Assembly (NCBI RefSeq): GCF_000230695.2
Contig: NC_020541.1
Coordinates: 2,418,001 to 2,482,000 of the forward strand
Source of the DNA: Rhodanobacter denitrificans
GTDB taxonomy: Bacteria > Pseudomonadota > Gammaproteobacteria > Xanthomonadales > Rhodanobacteraceae
Direction of reading: 5' to 3'
Length of the DNA stretch: 64,000 bases
The position numbers and the translations under genes are program-made. Within the stretch, counting starts at the first letter, position 1. Every line of letters begins with the position of its first letter. Under the pieces are notes generated by a model. That model was not told where the DNA came from. It saw nothing but the letters and a program-made list of their open reading frames with translations, and ran no database searches. Below are positions 36,553 to 44,627 of the stretch, in pieces.

Positions 36553-36894
36553 TCAGGCGGCCTCGTGCGCGTGACGCATCGTGTCCAGCGCCAGCGCGGA
36601 ATGGGCGTAGGCGCCGCCCGCGCGCATCTCGGCGGCGACCCAGATCGCCTCCATGATCTGCTGCTCGCTGGCGCCCTGCTTCAAGGCGCCGGCGGTATGT
36701 CCCTTGATGCAGTACGGGCACTGGGTGACGTGCGCCACCGCCACCGCGATCAGCTGCTTGGTGACCGCCGGCAGCGCGCCGTCGGCGAACACCGCGGCGC
36801 TGAACGCCTTGAACGCATCCAGCGGCGCAGGCGCCAGTTCGCGGCGCTTGCGCGCCAGTTCCGCCGTCGCCGGCGGGTATATCGTCGTGTCCAT
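36553..36894 (-). CDS. AhpD/carboxymuconolactone decarboxylase-family protein
   Basis: A 113-residue alkylhydroperoxidase-fold protein. The redox CxxC-x3-H motif is CPYCIKGHTAGA, followed by GASEQQIMEAIWVAAEMRAGGAYAHS, typical of the AhpD branch. It probably reduces peroxides or acts as a small thiol-redox protein. The ATG at 36894 is chosen because AAGGAGG lies five bases upstream. It is coupled to the cysteine-synthase-like gene, and both touch sulfur or redox chemistry. Confidence 0.88.
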   Translation of the reverse strand: MDTTIYPPATAELARKRRELAPAPLDAFKAFSAAVFADGALPAVTKQLIAVAVAHVTQCPYCIKGHTAGALKQGASEQQIMEAIWVAAEMRAGGAYAHSALALDTMRHAHEAA

Positions 36895-36926
36895 GCCATC
36901 CTCCTTGGATGAAGCCGGGTGGAAAT

Positions 36927-37142
36927 TCAATGCTGCGCCGACACCGTGCCCTGCACCCAGCTCGGCGGGTCGCTGGCCGGGAAACTCTGGGCGAGCTCGT
37001 CGTCGACGCGCTGCTCCTGCGCCAGCACGGACTCGCCGGCCGGTGCAACGAAAAGCTTGCGGCCCGGCGCCAGCACGGCGCCGGCGGCGTCGGGCCCGGT
37101 CAGCGAGCGGCGAAGGGAACGTCGTACGAAGAAACGGAACAT
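36927..37142 (-). CDS. Small conserved protein with SFPASDPPSW motif
   Basis: A 71-residue protein of unknown function. It has a basic N-terminus (RFFVRRSLRRSL) and a C-terminal DELAQSFPASDPPSWVQG, a motif that recurs in small unrelated proteins of proteobacteria. AGGAGG lies close upstream, so translation is well supported. A GATGTC-GATG-GACATC hairpin (37156-37171) sits immediately before the ribosome site. It is between lipA and the AhpD-like gene on the same strand. Confidence 0.7.
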   Translation of the reverse strand: MFRFFVRRSLRRSLTGPDAAGAVLAPGRKLFVAPAGESVLAQEQRVDDELAQSFPASDPPSWVQGTVSAQH

Positions 37143-37202
37143 GGCGCTACCTCCTGATGTCGATGGACATCGAAGTGATGGACCGACCCGGCGCGCCGCG
37201 GG

Positions 37203-38180
37203 TCACAGCCCCAGATTGTTGTGCTCCAGCACGCGTTCGGCGCGATAACTCGAACGAACCAGCGGTCCTGCGACCGCCTCCAGAAAACCCTTGCCGAGCG
37301 CCAGCTTGCGATAATCGCGGAACTCGTCCGGCGTGACGAAGCGCTCCACCGGCAGGTGGTGCGGGCTGGGCCGCATGTACTGGCCCAGGGTGACCACGTC
37401 CACGTGGGCGGCGCGCATGTCGTCCAGCGCCTGCTCGACCTCGGCGTCGGTTTCGCCCAGGCCCAGCATCAGGCTGGTCTTGGTGAGCGTCTTGGGCGCG
37501 TGGCGCTTGGCGAACGCCAGCACGCCCAGGGTCTGCTCGTAGCCTGCGCGCGGATCGCGCACCGGATGGGTGAGGCGGCGCACGGTTTCCAGGTTTTGCG
37601 CGTAGGTGGCCAGGCCGGCGTCGAGCACTGTGGCGACGCTGGCATGGTTGCCGGCGAAATCGGGCGTGAGCGCCTCCACCGCGGTATCGGGCGAGCGCAG
37701 GTGGATGGCCTTCACGCAGGCGGCGTAGTGGGCGGCACCGCCGTCCGCCAGGTCGTCGCGATCCACCGAGGTGAGCACCACGTACTTCAGCCCCATCAGC
37801 GCCACCGCATCGGCCACCTTGGCCGGTTCCAGCGGGTCGAGCCAGCCGTTCGGGTTGCCGGTGGAGACCGAGCAGAACTTGCACGCGCGCGTGCACACTG
37901 AGCCCATCAGCATCAGCGTGGCGGTGCCGCTGCCCCAGCACTCGGCGATGTTGGGGCACTTGGATTCGGCGCACACGGTGTTGAGCTGGTGCGTGCGCAC
38001 GATGTCGGCCACTTCCTCGTAACGCGCGCCGCTGGGCAGCTTCACGCGCAGCCACGGCGGCTTGCGGCTGACGTCGGGCTCATGGCTGTGCGCATTGGGC
38101 TTCTGGCCGCCCTTGACCGCGCGGGTGCCCTGCGCACTGACGTACTTGCTGCCATCGGGGATGGAGTGACTGCTGGACAT
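37203..38180 (-). CDS. lipA: Lipoyl synthase
   Basis: Radical SAM enzyme inserting two sulfurs into octanoyl-carrier proteins. The 325-residue protein has both iron-sulfur motifs: the auxiliary-cluster [12 protein letters not shown] and the SAM-cluster CTRACKFC, and ends with a conserved RSSYRAE region that supplies the auxiliary-cluster serine. An N-terminal extension of about 40 polar residues precedes the core. The ATG at 38180 ([14 protein letters not shown]) is chosen. lipB is not adjacent. The genes downstream on the strand are a small protein, AhpD-like and CysM-like. Confidence 0.97.
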   Translation of the reverse strand: MSSSHSIPDGSKYVSAQGTRAVKGGQKPNAHSHEPDVSRKPPWLRVKLPSGARYEEVADIVRTHQLNTVCAESKCPNIAECWGSGTATLMLMGSVCTRACKFCSVSTGNPNGWLDPLEPAKVADAVALMGLKYVVLTSVDRDDLADGGAAHYAACVKAIHLRSPDTAVEALTPDFAGNHASVATVLDAGLATYAQNLETVRRLTHPVRDPRAGYEQTLGVLAFAKRHAPKTLTKTSLMLGLGETDAEVEQALDDMRAAHVDVVTLGQYMRPSPHHLPVERFVTPDEFRDYRKLALGKGFLEAVAGPLVRSSYRAERVLEHNNLGL

Positions 38181-38285
38181 GAACGGTCGCGGCTGGCTGG
38201 ACTGCAACCAGTGTCCCGCTCCACGCAGCCGCCTGCCCTGATGCACATCAAGGCAGCCGGGCCGGCGCCGTCCACCGGGCGCCGC

Positions 38286-41024
38286 TCAACTGCGTTTGGG
38301 CGGCACCAGCTTCAGCCGCATCGGCACCGACGGCTGGCTCGGGCACAGCAGGCGCTGCACTTCCTCGGGCCGCAACGGGTAGGAATACAGATAGCCCTGC
38401 CCCTCGATGCAACCGCTGCGCAGCAGGAACTCATGCTGCGCCTCGGTCTCGATGCCCTCGGCGATCGTGATCAGACCAAGGCTTTTCGCCATCGCCAGCA
38501 TCGCCACGGTGATCGCCGCGTCGTTGCCGTCGCCCGGCAGGCCGGTGACGAAGGAGCGGTCGATCTTCAGGCAGGTCACCGCCGGCAGTTTCAGGTATGC
38601 CATCGAGGAATAACCGGTGCCGAAATCGTCGATCGCCACCGCGATGCCGAGCGTGTGCAGGGTCTGCATGGTGCGCTCGATGTCGTCGCCCAACCGCAGC
38701 ATTGCGCTCTCGGTGATCTCCAGCAGCAATCGTCCGGGCGCCAGCCGCCGCGACTGCAGGTTGCGGCTGACCCCGTCGACGAAGGCCGGGTGGCCGAACC
38801 AGCGCGCCGAGATGTTCACCGCCACGCGGATCGGCGGCACGCCGGCCAGGTCCCAGGCCTGGATCTGGGCGCAGGTGGTCTGCATCACCCACTCGTCGAT
38901 GCGGCGGATCAGGCCCAGGCTTTCGGCCACCGGGATGAACTCGGCCGGCAGTACCTCGCCGCGTTCCGGATGCTGCCAGCGCAGCAACGCCTCCACCGCC
39001 ACGATGCGGCCGCTGCGCAGCTCGACGCTGGGCTGGAACACCAGATGGAATTCGTTGCGCGCCAGCGCCTGGCGCAACTCGGCCGCCAGCTGCAGGCGCC
39101 GGCGGGTATCGGCGTGCATCATCGGCGTGTAGAAGCGGAACGCATTGCGCTCCTCGGTCTTTGCCGCGTACATCGCCGCGTCGGCGTTCGCGATCAACGC
39201 CAGCGCGTTGTCGCCGTCCAGCGGATAGCCGGCCACGCCGATGCTGGCGCTCAGCACGATCTCGTAATCGTCCACCAGCAGCGGCTCGGACAGGCTGGCC
39301 AGCAGCCGGCTGACGATCGCCCGCGCGTCCTCGCGCAGGATCAGCCGCGGGATCAGCACGGTGAACTCGTCGCCGCCGATGCGCCCGGCCACGTCGCCCT
39401 CGGACAGTTGCCGGCGGATCCTTTCGGCCACCTTGACCAGCAGGCGGTCGCCGATCGCGTGGCTGTAGCTGTCGTTGACGATCTTGAATGCATCCAGGTC
39501 GATGAACAGCACCACCGCCGCCAGCCGCTCGCGTTCGGCCACCGCGATCGCCTCGGCGCAATGCCGTTCGAACTCCGCCCGGTTGACCAGGCCGGTCAGC
39601 GGGTCGTGCCGCGCCATCTGCTCCAGCCGATGCTGGTTCGCCTTCGCCTCGTGGATGTCGGTGAGCACGGCGACGTAGTAGACCACCTGGTCGTCGGCAT
39701 CGCGGATCGTGCTGAGGCTGAGGTGCTCGGGATAGCTGCTGCCGTCGCTGCGCAGACTCACGACCTCGCCCATCCAGTTGTGGCCGGCGGCCACGCTGTC
39801 CCAGATCGACCGCGGCAGCGGCTGGCCACCGGGCAGGCGACGGGTGTCGTCGAGGCGCCTGCCCTGCAGCGCCTGGCTGGTGAAACCGGTCAGCTCGGCA
39901 TGCGCCGCATTGGTCGAGATCACCAGCCGCCCGGCATCGGCGATGATCACGCCTTCGGCGATGCTGGCCAGCGCCTCGGCGGCGATCCGGCGCTCGCGCT
40001 CCATCGCCACCCGCTCGGAAATGTCGCGGATGATCGCCTGACGCACCGGCTGGCTGCCCCAGTTGACCAGGCTGGTCTGCGTTTCCACCGGACGGGTCTG
40101 ACCCTTGGCCCCGAGCAGCACGTTGGCGGCGGCCCGCCCGGTCTGCTGCCCCGCCATGGACTGCGTGAACAGGTGCACGAAGCGGTCGCCGACCAGCTCG
40201 TCCGCGCTGCGCCCGGTCCACGCCGAAGCGGTGCGGTTGACGTCCAGGATCCGTCCGCTGGCCTCGTCGACCATCACGATCGCATCGGCGGCGCTGTCGA
40301 ACAGCAGGCGATAGCGCTCCTCGCTGCCGCGGATGCTGACCAGCGTGCGGCGCGCCATGTCCAGCCACAGCAGAACGGCAATGCAGGCGGCACTCAACAC
40401 GCCAATGAACAGCATATGCCCCATCCACGTCGTGCCACGGGCGATTTCGAGCGAAAACCGGTTGGCCTTCGGCTCGATCGAATCATTCAGGGCATGAATG
40501 CGGCCACGCTGGATGGCTGCCTGTTCAGCCGAAGAGGCTCCGGCGGCATGCGTGTGTTCCAGCTCCTTGGCAATCGAGGCTAGCTGGGCAATCTCCGCAT
40601 CACTGGAGCGCCACGCTGCCAGTGCGTCACGCAAATAAGGTGCTCCGGAGAAGTGCTCCAGCACGAAAATCATGCCGGGCTTCGCCGTCGGCATGACGTT
40701 GCCATGGACAAAGGCCCTGTCCACCACTTCCTGGTCGAAACTTCCCGACGCGATCTCGTCGCGCGCCAACCGATCCGAATCGAGGACAGAGTAGTTTTGC
40801 CAGAACCCGGCAAGATCGGCGGGGCTGCCGGTGACTGCATAGGCATCCAGGGCGATCACCGCCTGCTTCTGGGCCTTGGACCAGACACTCTCGCTGTTGA
40901 GAAATCCAGCGAGAGTGACCTGGGTCTGCAGGGCAAACCATGTCAGCCCGAGGATCGTGGCCAACATCACCACCAGCGCGTAGGCCAGCGGCAACATGCG
41001 TCGGGACAAAGGTTGCTGCAACAT
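38286..41024 (-). CDS. Membrane PAS-PAS-GGDEF-EAL cyclic-di-GMP enzyme
   Basis: A 912-residue bifunctional candidate for c-di-GMP turnover. Order: transmembrane helix (about 11-32), a helical periplasmic sensor of about 170 residues with SKAQKQAVIALDAYAVTG, a second helix (about 202-224), two PAS domains (about 228-345 and 350-470), a GGDEF domain with intact GGDEF at 550-554, and an EAL domain with E678-A-L. EAL metal and catalytic residues look complete (VNISARW, ITESAM, DDFGTGYSS, LKIDRSF, AEGIET). Both activities are therefore possible. The ATG at 41024 is preferred because AAGGTG lies upstream; an ATG at 41042 is possible. It is about 80 bases downstream of the UndA-like gene on the same strand. 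Confidence 0.92.
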   Translation of the reverse strand: MLQQPLSRRMLPLAYALVVMLATILGLTWFALQTQVTLAGFLNSESVWSKAQKQAVIALDAYAVTGSPADLAGFWQNYSVLDSDRLARDEIASGSFDQEVVDRAFVHGNVMPTAKPGMIFVLEHFSGAPYLRDALAAWRSSDAEIAQLASIAKELEHTHAAGASSAEQAAIQRGRIHALNDSIEPKANRFSLEIARGTTWMGHMLFIGVLSAACIAVLLWLDMARRTLVSIRGSEERYRLLFDSAADAIVMVDEASGRILDVNRTASAWTGRSADELVGDRFVHLFTQSMAGQQTGRAAANVLLGAKGQTRPVETQTSLVNWGSQPVRQAIIRDISERVAMERERRIAAEALASIAEGVIIADAGRLVISTNAAHAELTGFTSQALQGRRLDDTRRLPGGQPLPRSIWDSVAAGHNWMGEVVSLRSDGSSYPEHLSLSTIRDADDQVVYYVAVLTDIHEAKANQHRLEQMARHDPLTGLVNRAEFERHCAEAIAVAERERLAAVVLFIDLDAFKIVNDSYSHAIGDRLLVKVAERIRRQLSEGDVAGRIGGDEFTVLIPRLILREDARAIVSRLLASLSEPLLVDDYEIVLSASIGVAGYPLDGDNALALIANADAAMYAAKTEERNAFRFYTPMMHADTRRRLQLAAELRQALARNEFHLVFQPSVELRSGRIVAVEALLRWQHPERGEVLPAEFIPVAESLGLIRRIDEWVMQTTCAQIQAWDLAGVPPIRVAVNISARWFGHPAFVDGVSRNLQSRRLAPGRLLLEITESAMLRLGDDIERTMQTLHTLGIAVAIDDFGTGYSSMAYLKLPAVTCLKIDRSFVTGLPGDGNDAAITVAMLAMAKSLGLITIAEGIETEAQHEFLLRSGCIEGQGYLYSYPLRPEEVQRLLCPSQPSVPMRLKLVPPKRS

Positions 41025-41033
41025 GGGAGACAC

Positions 41034-41049
41034 CTTGCGCATGCGCAAG
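41034..41049. promoter_or_regulatory. 16-bp perfect palindrome at the c-di-GMP gene start
   Basis: CTTGCGCATGCGCAAG is self-complementary over all 16 bases. It lies ten bases upstream of the preferred start, overlaps an alternative ATG at 41042 and sits in the gap after the UndA-like gene. Operator function is inference. Confidence 0.5.
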
Positions 41050-41103
41050 TTATCTCATGCCTGACCCGTCAATGGAACGCCCTGCCCGTTGTCTCGACAG
41101 CCG

Positions 41104-41880
41104 TCAGGCAGCCGCTTCCTTCATCCATGTGGACGGCCGATGCGTCTGCATGCAGAGGTCGCCGACGATGCGCATGCTTGTATAGCTTCTGCGGACGCAC
41201 TCACCCAGATGAGCCACTTCGTCAGCCTTGGGCGTCATGCCCAGCAATGTGCAGACAATTTCCAGTGCCTCCCAGGGGTGGATGTCGTCGTAGGCCGCGT
41301 GCAGCTGGAGCCAACGCAGGCTGCCCGTCCTGATCCTGGGGGGAAAGCTCTCGGCATAAGCGGTGCTCTCATAGATGGGCCGCGACCACTCGCCGGTGAC
41401 GCCCTCGATGGCATAGTTGGTGGCGATCATGCCCGCAGCCAGGGTTCCGTTGGCACTGATTTCCTCGCACCAGTTGGCCAGCGTCTGAGTGCCATGCGGG
41501 GGCCGCGCGTTCAGCACGTCGTCACGAGGCACACCGGAGCCCTCGGCCCAGGCAAGCCAGTACTCGGCATGATTCTGTTCGACCCGTATGTTGCGCACCA
41601 GCCAGCGACGCGCCACGTCGTCGCCAAGACTGCGCCCGTAGCGGGTTTTCAGCAGATTCAGTGCCATGAAGCTCGGGAAGCGCTCGATGAACGGCCAGAC
41701 CCCCACCATGAAATTGGCGGTGGAAGCGTGATCAAGCCGAACCTCCCGCATCATCGCCCACAGCTCGTGATCCAGCACGCTCTGCTTGGTGCTTTCGCAG
41801 TCAACCACCATATCTTGCGCCCACTGCGGATAGCTGCTCAGTTCGGTCAGGGGGCCGGTACGCTCAAAACGAGTATGCAT
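41104..41880 (-). CDS. UndA-like non-heme iron oxidase (heme-oxygenase-like diiron family)
   Basis: A 258-residue all-helical protein of the TenA/heme-oxygenase-like fold. The metal-ligand pattern of the diiron oxidase family is complete: E101-x2-H104 in RVEQNHAEYW, E159 in ATNYAIEGVTGEW, and H194-x3-D198-x2-H201 in LHAAYDDIHPWEALEI. From memory of the family, the spacing, the length and the blocks RTGPL, SYPQWAQ and RNIRVE match UndA of Pseudomonas, which turns medium-chain fatty acids into terminal alkenes such as 1-undecene. A TenA-type thiaminase would lack this ligand set. GAGGAAA precedes the ATG at 41880. It probably shares a transcript with the c-di-GMP gene. Enzymatic product is inferred, not seen. 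Confidence 0.8.
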   Translation of the reverse strand: MHTRFERTGPLTELSSYPQWAQDMVVDCESTKQSVLDHELWAMMREVRLDHASTANFMVGVWPFIERFPSFMALNLLKTRYGRSLGDDVARRWLVRNIRVEQNHAEYWLAWAEGSGVPRDDVLNARPPHGTQTLANWCEEISANGTLAAGMIATNYAIEGVTGEWSRPIYESTAYAESFPPRIRTGSLRWLQLHAAYDDIHPWEALEIVCTLLGMTPKADEVAHLGECVRRSYTSMRIVGDLCMQTHRPSTWMKEAAA

Positions 41881-42283
41881 GACGGTTTTCCTCGGTCGTC
41901 AATGGGTGCTGCAGTCGGCTGCAGCGTCGTTGGCCGGCACGCAAGGCTGAAGCCCCGATACCGGCCGCCACCGGCATCGCGGTGATGCCGGAATTCTGTG
42001 GTGCATGACCCCGGTGGCGGCGCCCTCTCGCATGCGATGCCCGCATCGTGGCCGCCGCCGGTGCGGTGCGGGGCCATGGCGACGCTTCACATCCGGCTCC
42101 ATCCCCCCGATGGATGGCCAGTGCGGTACAGCCTTCACACGTCATGCACGGAAAGAAGAAAAAGCTTGCCGCGGCCATCTTGGCTGAATCCGTACAAGAC
42201 ACGATCCGGTTCCGGCACGGGCGGGCAACCGCGTTCCCGATACCGCCCGATACTCGCCCACACATCGCGGAAGGGGAAGCGCC
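41881..42283. other. Divergent regulatory region between the UndA-like gene and norB
   Basis: No convincing protein in 403 bases. A perfect 8-bp hairpin CCGGCATC...GATGCCGG lies at 41971-41991. A weak dyad TCTTG-N12-CAAGA lies about 105 bases before norB. I found no clear FNR/DNR box, NsrR site or sigma-54 element. Confidence 0.5.
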
Positions 42284-44581
42284 ATGAGCATCGCCGCCCA
42301 GCCATTGACCCCGGAAGATCCCGAACTTTCCCCCTGGTGGCTGCGCACGGTGCTGATCGTGATGGTGCTGGGCTTCGCCGGGCTGCTCGCGATCACCGCG
42401 CTGGCCTACCGCAATGCCCCGCCGATTCCTGCCCGGGTGGTGGATGCGCAAGGCAGTCCGTTGTTCAGCGGCGACGACGTCCGCGACGGCCAGGCGGTGT
42501 TCCTGAAATACGGCCTGATGGACAACGGCAGCATATGGGGCCACGGCGCCTACCTGGGGCCGGACTATTCGGCCGCCGCGCTGCACCGGATCGGCGAAGA
42601 CACCGCCGCGGCGATCGCGCAGCAGCAGCACCAGCAGCCCTTGGTCGCATTGACGCCCGGACAGCAAGCGGCCGTGCGCGCGGAAACCGCGGTCGAGCTG
42701 AAGACCAACCGCTACAACGCCGCCAGCGACACCCTGCAGCTGACCGCTGCGGAAGCGGCGGCATACCGCCAGCAGCTGCCGTACTGGACCGACTACTTCC
42801 TGCACCCGGAGCGCAACGGCGGGCTCAAGGCCGGGCTGATCACCGACCCGGCCGAGCTGCACCAGTTCACCGCGTTCGTGACCTGGGCCGCCTGGGCTTC
42901 GGTGGCGAACCGCCCCGGCGAGAACTACTCGTACACCAACAACTTCCCGTACGACCCCGCCGTCGGCAACATCCCGGTGCCGGGCGCGCTGCTGTGGAGC
43001 GCGCTGAGCCTGATCGTGCTGCTGGCCGGCATCGCCGTGGTGCTGCTGATGTTCGGCAAGTTCGACTACCTCGGCTGGATCAGCCGCGGCCAGCACATCC
43101 ATCCGCACCTGCTGCCGGGCGTGGCCAGTCCCGGCCAGCGCGCGCTGGTGAAGTTCTTCGTGGTGGTGGCGCTGCTGTTCCTGGCGCAGACCCTGGTCGG
43201 CGGCGCGGTGGCACACTACCGCGCTGATCCGGGCAGCTTCTACGGCTTCCAGCTCGAAACGATCTTCCCCAGCAACCTGATGCGTACCTGGCACCTGCAG
43301 ACGGCGGTCTTCTGGATCGCCACCGCCTACGTCGCCGCCGCGCTGTTCCTGGGCCGCACGCTGCGCAGCGACGAACCGCGCTGGTTCGCTCCGTGGGTGC
43401 ACCTGCTGTTCGGGGCCTTCGTGGTGGTGATCGGCGGCAGCCTGCTCGGCGAGTGGCTGGGCATTTCGCAGATGCTCGGCAAGTGGTGGTTCTGGCTGGG
43501 CAACCAGGGCTGGGAGTTCCTCGAACTTGGCCGGATCTGGCAGCTGCTGCTGGTGGTCGGCCTGCTGGTGTGGTTCGCGTTGCTGTGGCTGCTGGTGCGC
43601 CCGCGCACGCTGGCCAACCCGGAGTCGAAGCCGCTGGTGAAGATGTTCCTGTTCGCCGCGGTGGCGATCCCGGTGTTCTACATCCCCGCGCTGTTCTTCG
43701 GCGCGAAGACGAACTACACGGTGGTCGATACCTGGCGCTTCTGGATCATCCACCTGTGGGTCGAGGGCTTCTTCGAGTTCTTCGCCACCACGGTGGTGGC
43801 GCTGACCTTCTACCAGCTGGGGCTGACCCGCCGCAACGTGGCGCTGCGGGTGATCTACCTGGACGGCATCCTGTACTTCCTCGGCGGCCTGATCGGTACC
43901 GGCCACCACTGGTATTTCACCGGCCAGACCAGCGTCAACATGGCGCTGTCGGCGATGATCTCGGTGCTGGAGGTGGTGCCGCTGACCCTGCTCACGCTGG
44001 ACGCGTGGGACTTCGTGCGCACCACCCGCGGCCATTGCGAGATCTGCGGCAAGTCGGTGGCGGTGCCGCACCGCTGGACGTTCTATTTCCTGATCGCGGT
44101 GGGCGTGTGGAACTTCGTCGGCGCCGGCATCTTCGGATTCCTGATCAACCTGCCGATCGTCAGCTACTACGAAGTCGGCACCCAGCTCACGCCGAACCAC
44201 GGCCACGCCGCAATGATGGGCGTGTTCGGCATGCTGGCGCTGGCACTGATGGTGTTCGTGCTGCGCCAGACCAGCAGCGACGAGCGCTGGGCCGGCATGG
44301 AGAAGTACGTGCGGACCGGCTTCTGGGGCACCAACATCGGCCTGGCCATGATGGTGGTGTTCAGCCTGTTCCCCAGCGGCGTGCTGCAGGTGTGGGACGT
44401 GATCCAGCACGGCTACTGGCACGCCCGCGCGCTCGACTACATCGCCAGCCCGCGCTCGCACCTGATCGAATGGATGCGCCTGCCCGGCGACCTGGTGTTC
44501 ATCATCTTCGGTGCGATCCCGCTGACCATCGCCGCGGTCAAGGGCTGGCTGGGCGTGCGCGCGACGCCGCCATCCGACTGA
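42284..44581 (+). CDS. norB: Quinol-dependent nitric oxide reductase (qNOR)
   Basis: Reduces two NO to N2O with quinol electrons in the inner membrane. The 765-residue single-subunit form has an N-terminal helix, a periplasmic cytochrome-c-like domain without any CxxCH heme motif (about 40-230), and the heme-copper-oxidase-type core of 12 or more helices. Metal histidines are visible in RTWHLQTAVFW, IIHLWVEGFFEFF, GTGHHWYFTG and PNHGHAAMMG. A CEICGKS cysteine pair sits in a loop near residue 585. It stands alone, without norC or norQ/D, which fits detoxification or a short denitrification chain. GGAAGGGGAA precedes the ATG. Confidence 0.95.
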   Translation: MSIAAQPLTPEDPELSPWWLRTVLIVMVLGFAGLLAITALAYRNAPPIPARVVDAQGSPLFSGDDVRDGQAVFLKYGLMDNGSIWGHGAYLGPDYSAAALHRIGEDTAAAIAQQQHQQPLVALTPGQQAAVRAETAVELKTNRYNAASDTLQLTAAEAAAYRQQLPYWTDYFLHPERNGGLKAGLITDPAELHQFTAFVTWAAWASVANRPGENYSYTNNFPYDPAVGNIPVPGALLWSALSLIVLLAGIAVVLLMFGKFDYLGWISRGQHIHPHLLPGVASPGQRALVKFFVVVALLFLAQTLVGGAVAHYRADPGSFYGFQLETIFPSNLMRTWHLQTAVFWIATAYVAAALFLGRTLRSDEPRWFAPWVHLLFGAFVVVIGGSLLGEWLGISQMLGKWWFWLGNQGWEFLELGRIWQLLLVVGLLVWFALLWLLVRPRTLANPESKPLVKMFLFAAVAIPVFYIPALFFGAKTNYTVVDTWRFWIIHLWVEGFFEFFATTVVALTFYQLGLTRRNVALRVIYLDGILYFLGGLIGTGHHWYFTGQTSVNMALSAMISVLEVVPLTLLTLDAWDFVRTTRGHCEICGKSVAVPHRWTFYFLIAVGVWNFVGAGIFGFLINLPIVSYYEVGTQLTPNHGHAAMMGVFGMLALALMVFVLRQTSSDERWAGMEKYVRTGFWGTNIGLAMMVVFSLFPSGVLQVWDVIQHGYWHARALDYIASPRSHLIEWMRLPGDLVFIIFGAIPLTIAAVKGWLGVRATPPSD

Positions 44582-44627
44582 CCCGGCACCGGCGACCCCG
44601 GCGCGGCGCGCCTCGCCGCACCCGGCC

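Noticed and set aside
37989..40583. Open frame of about 860 codons antisense to the GGDEF-EAL gene and lipA
   Set aside because: It is a GC-driven shadow; the opposite strand carries intact catalytic motifs over the whole length.
41104..41880. Annotation as TenA thiaminase II or as heme oxygenase
   Set aside because: The diiron-type ligand set and the UndA-like blocks fit better than the catalytic cysteine pattern of TenA or the proximal-histidine pattern of heme oxygenase.
41881..42283. FNR/DNR-type box (TTGAT-N4-ATCAA) or NsrR site before norB
   Set aside because: Reading both strands I found no acceptable match; only a lone CATCTT word occurs near 42175.
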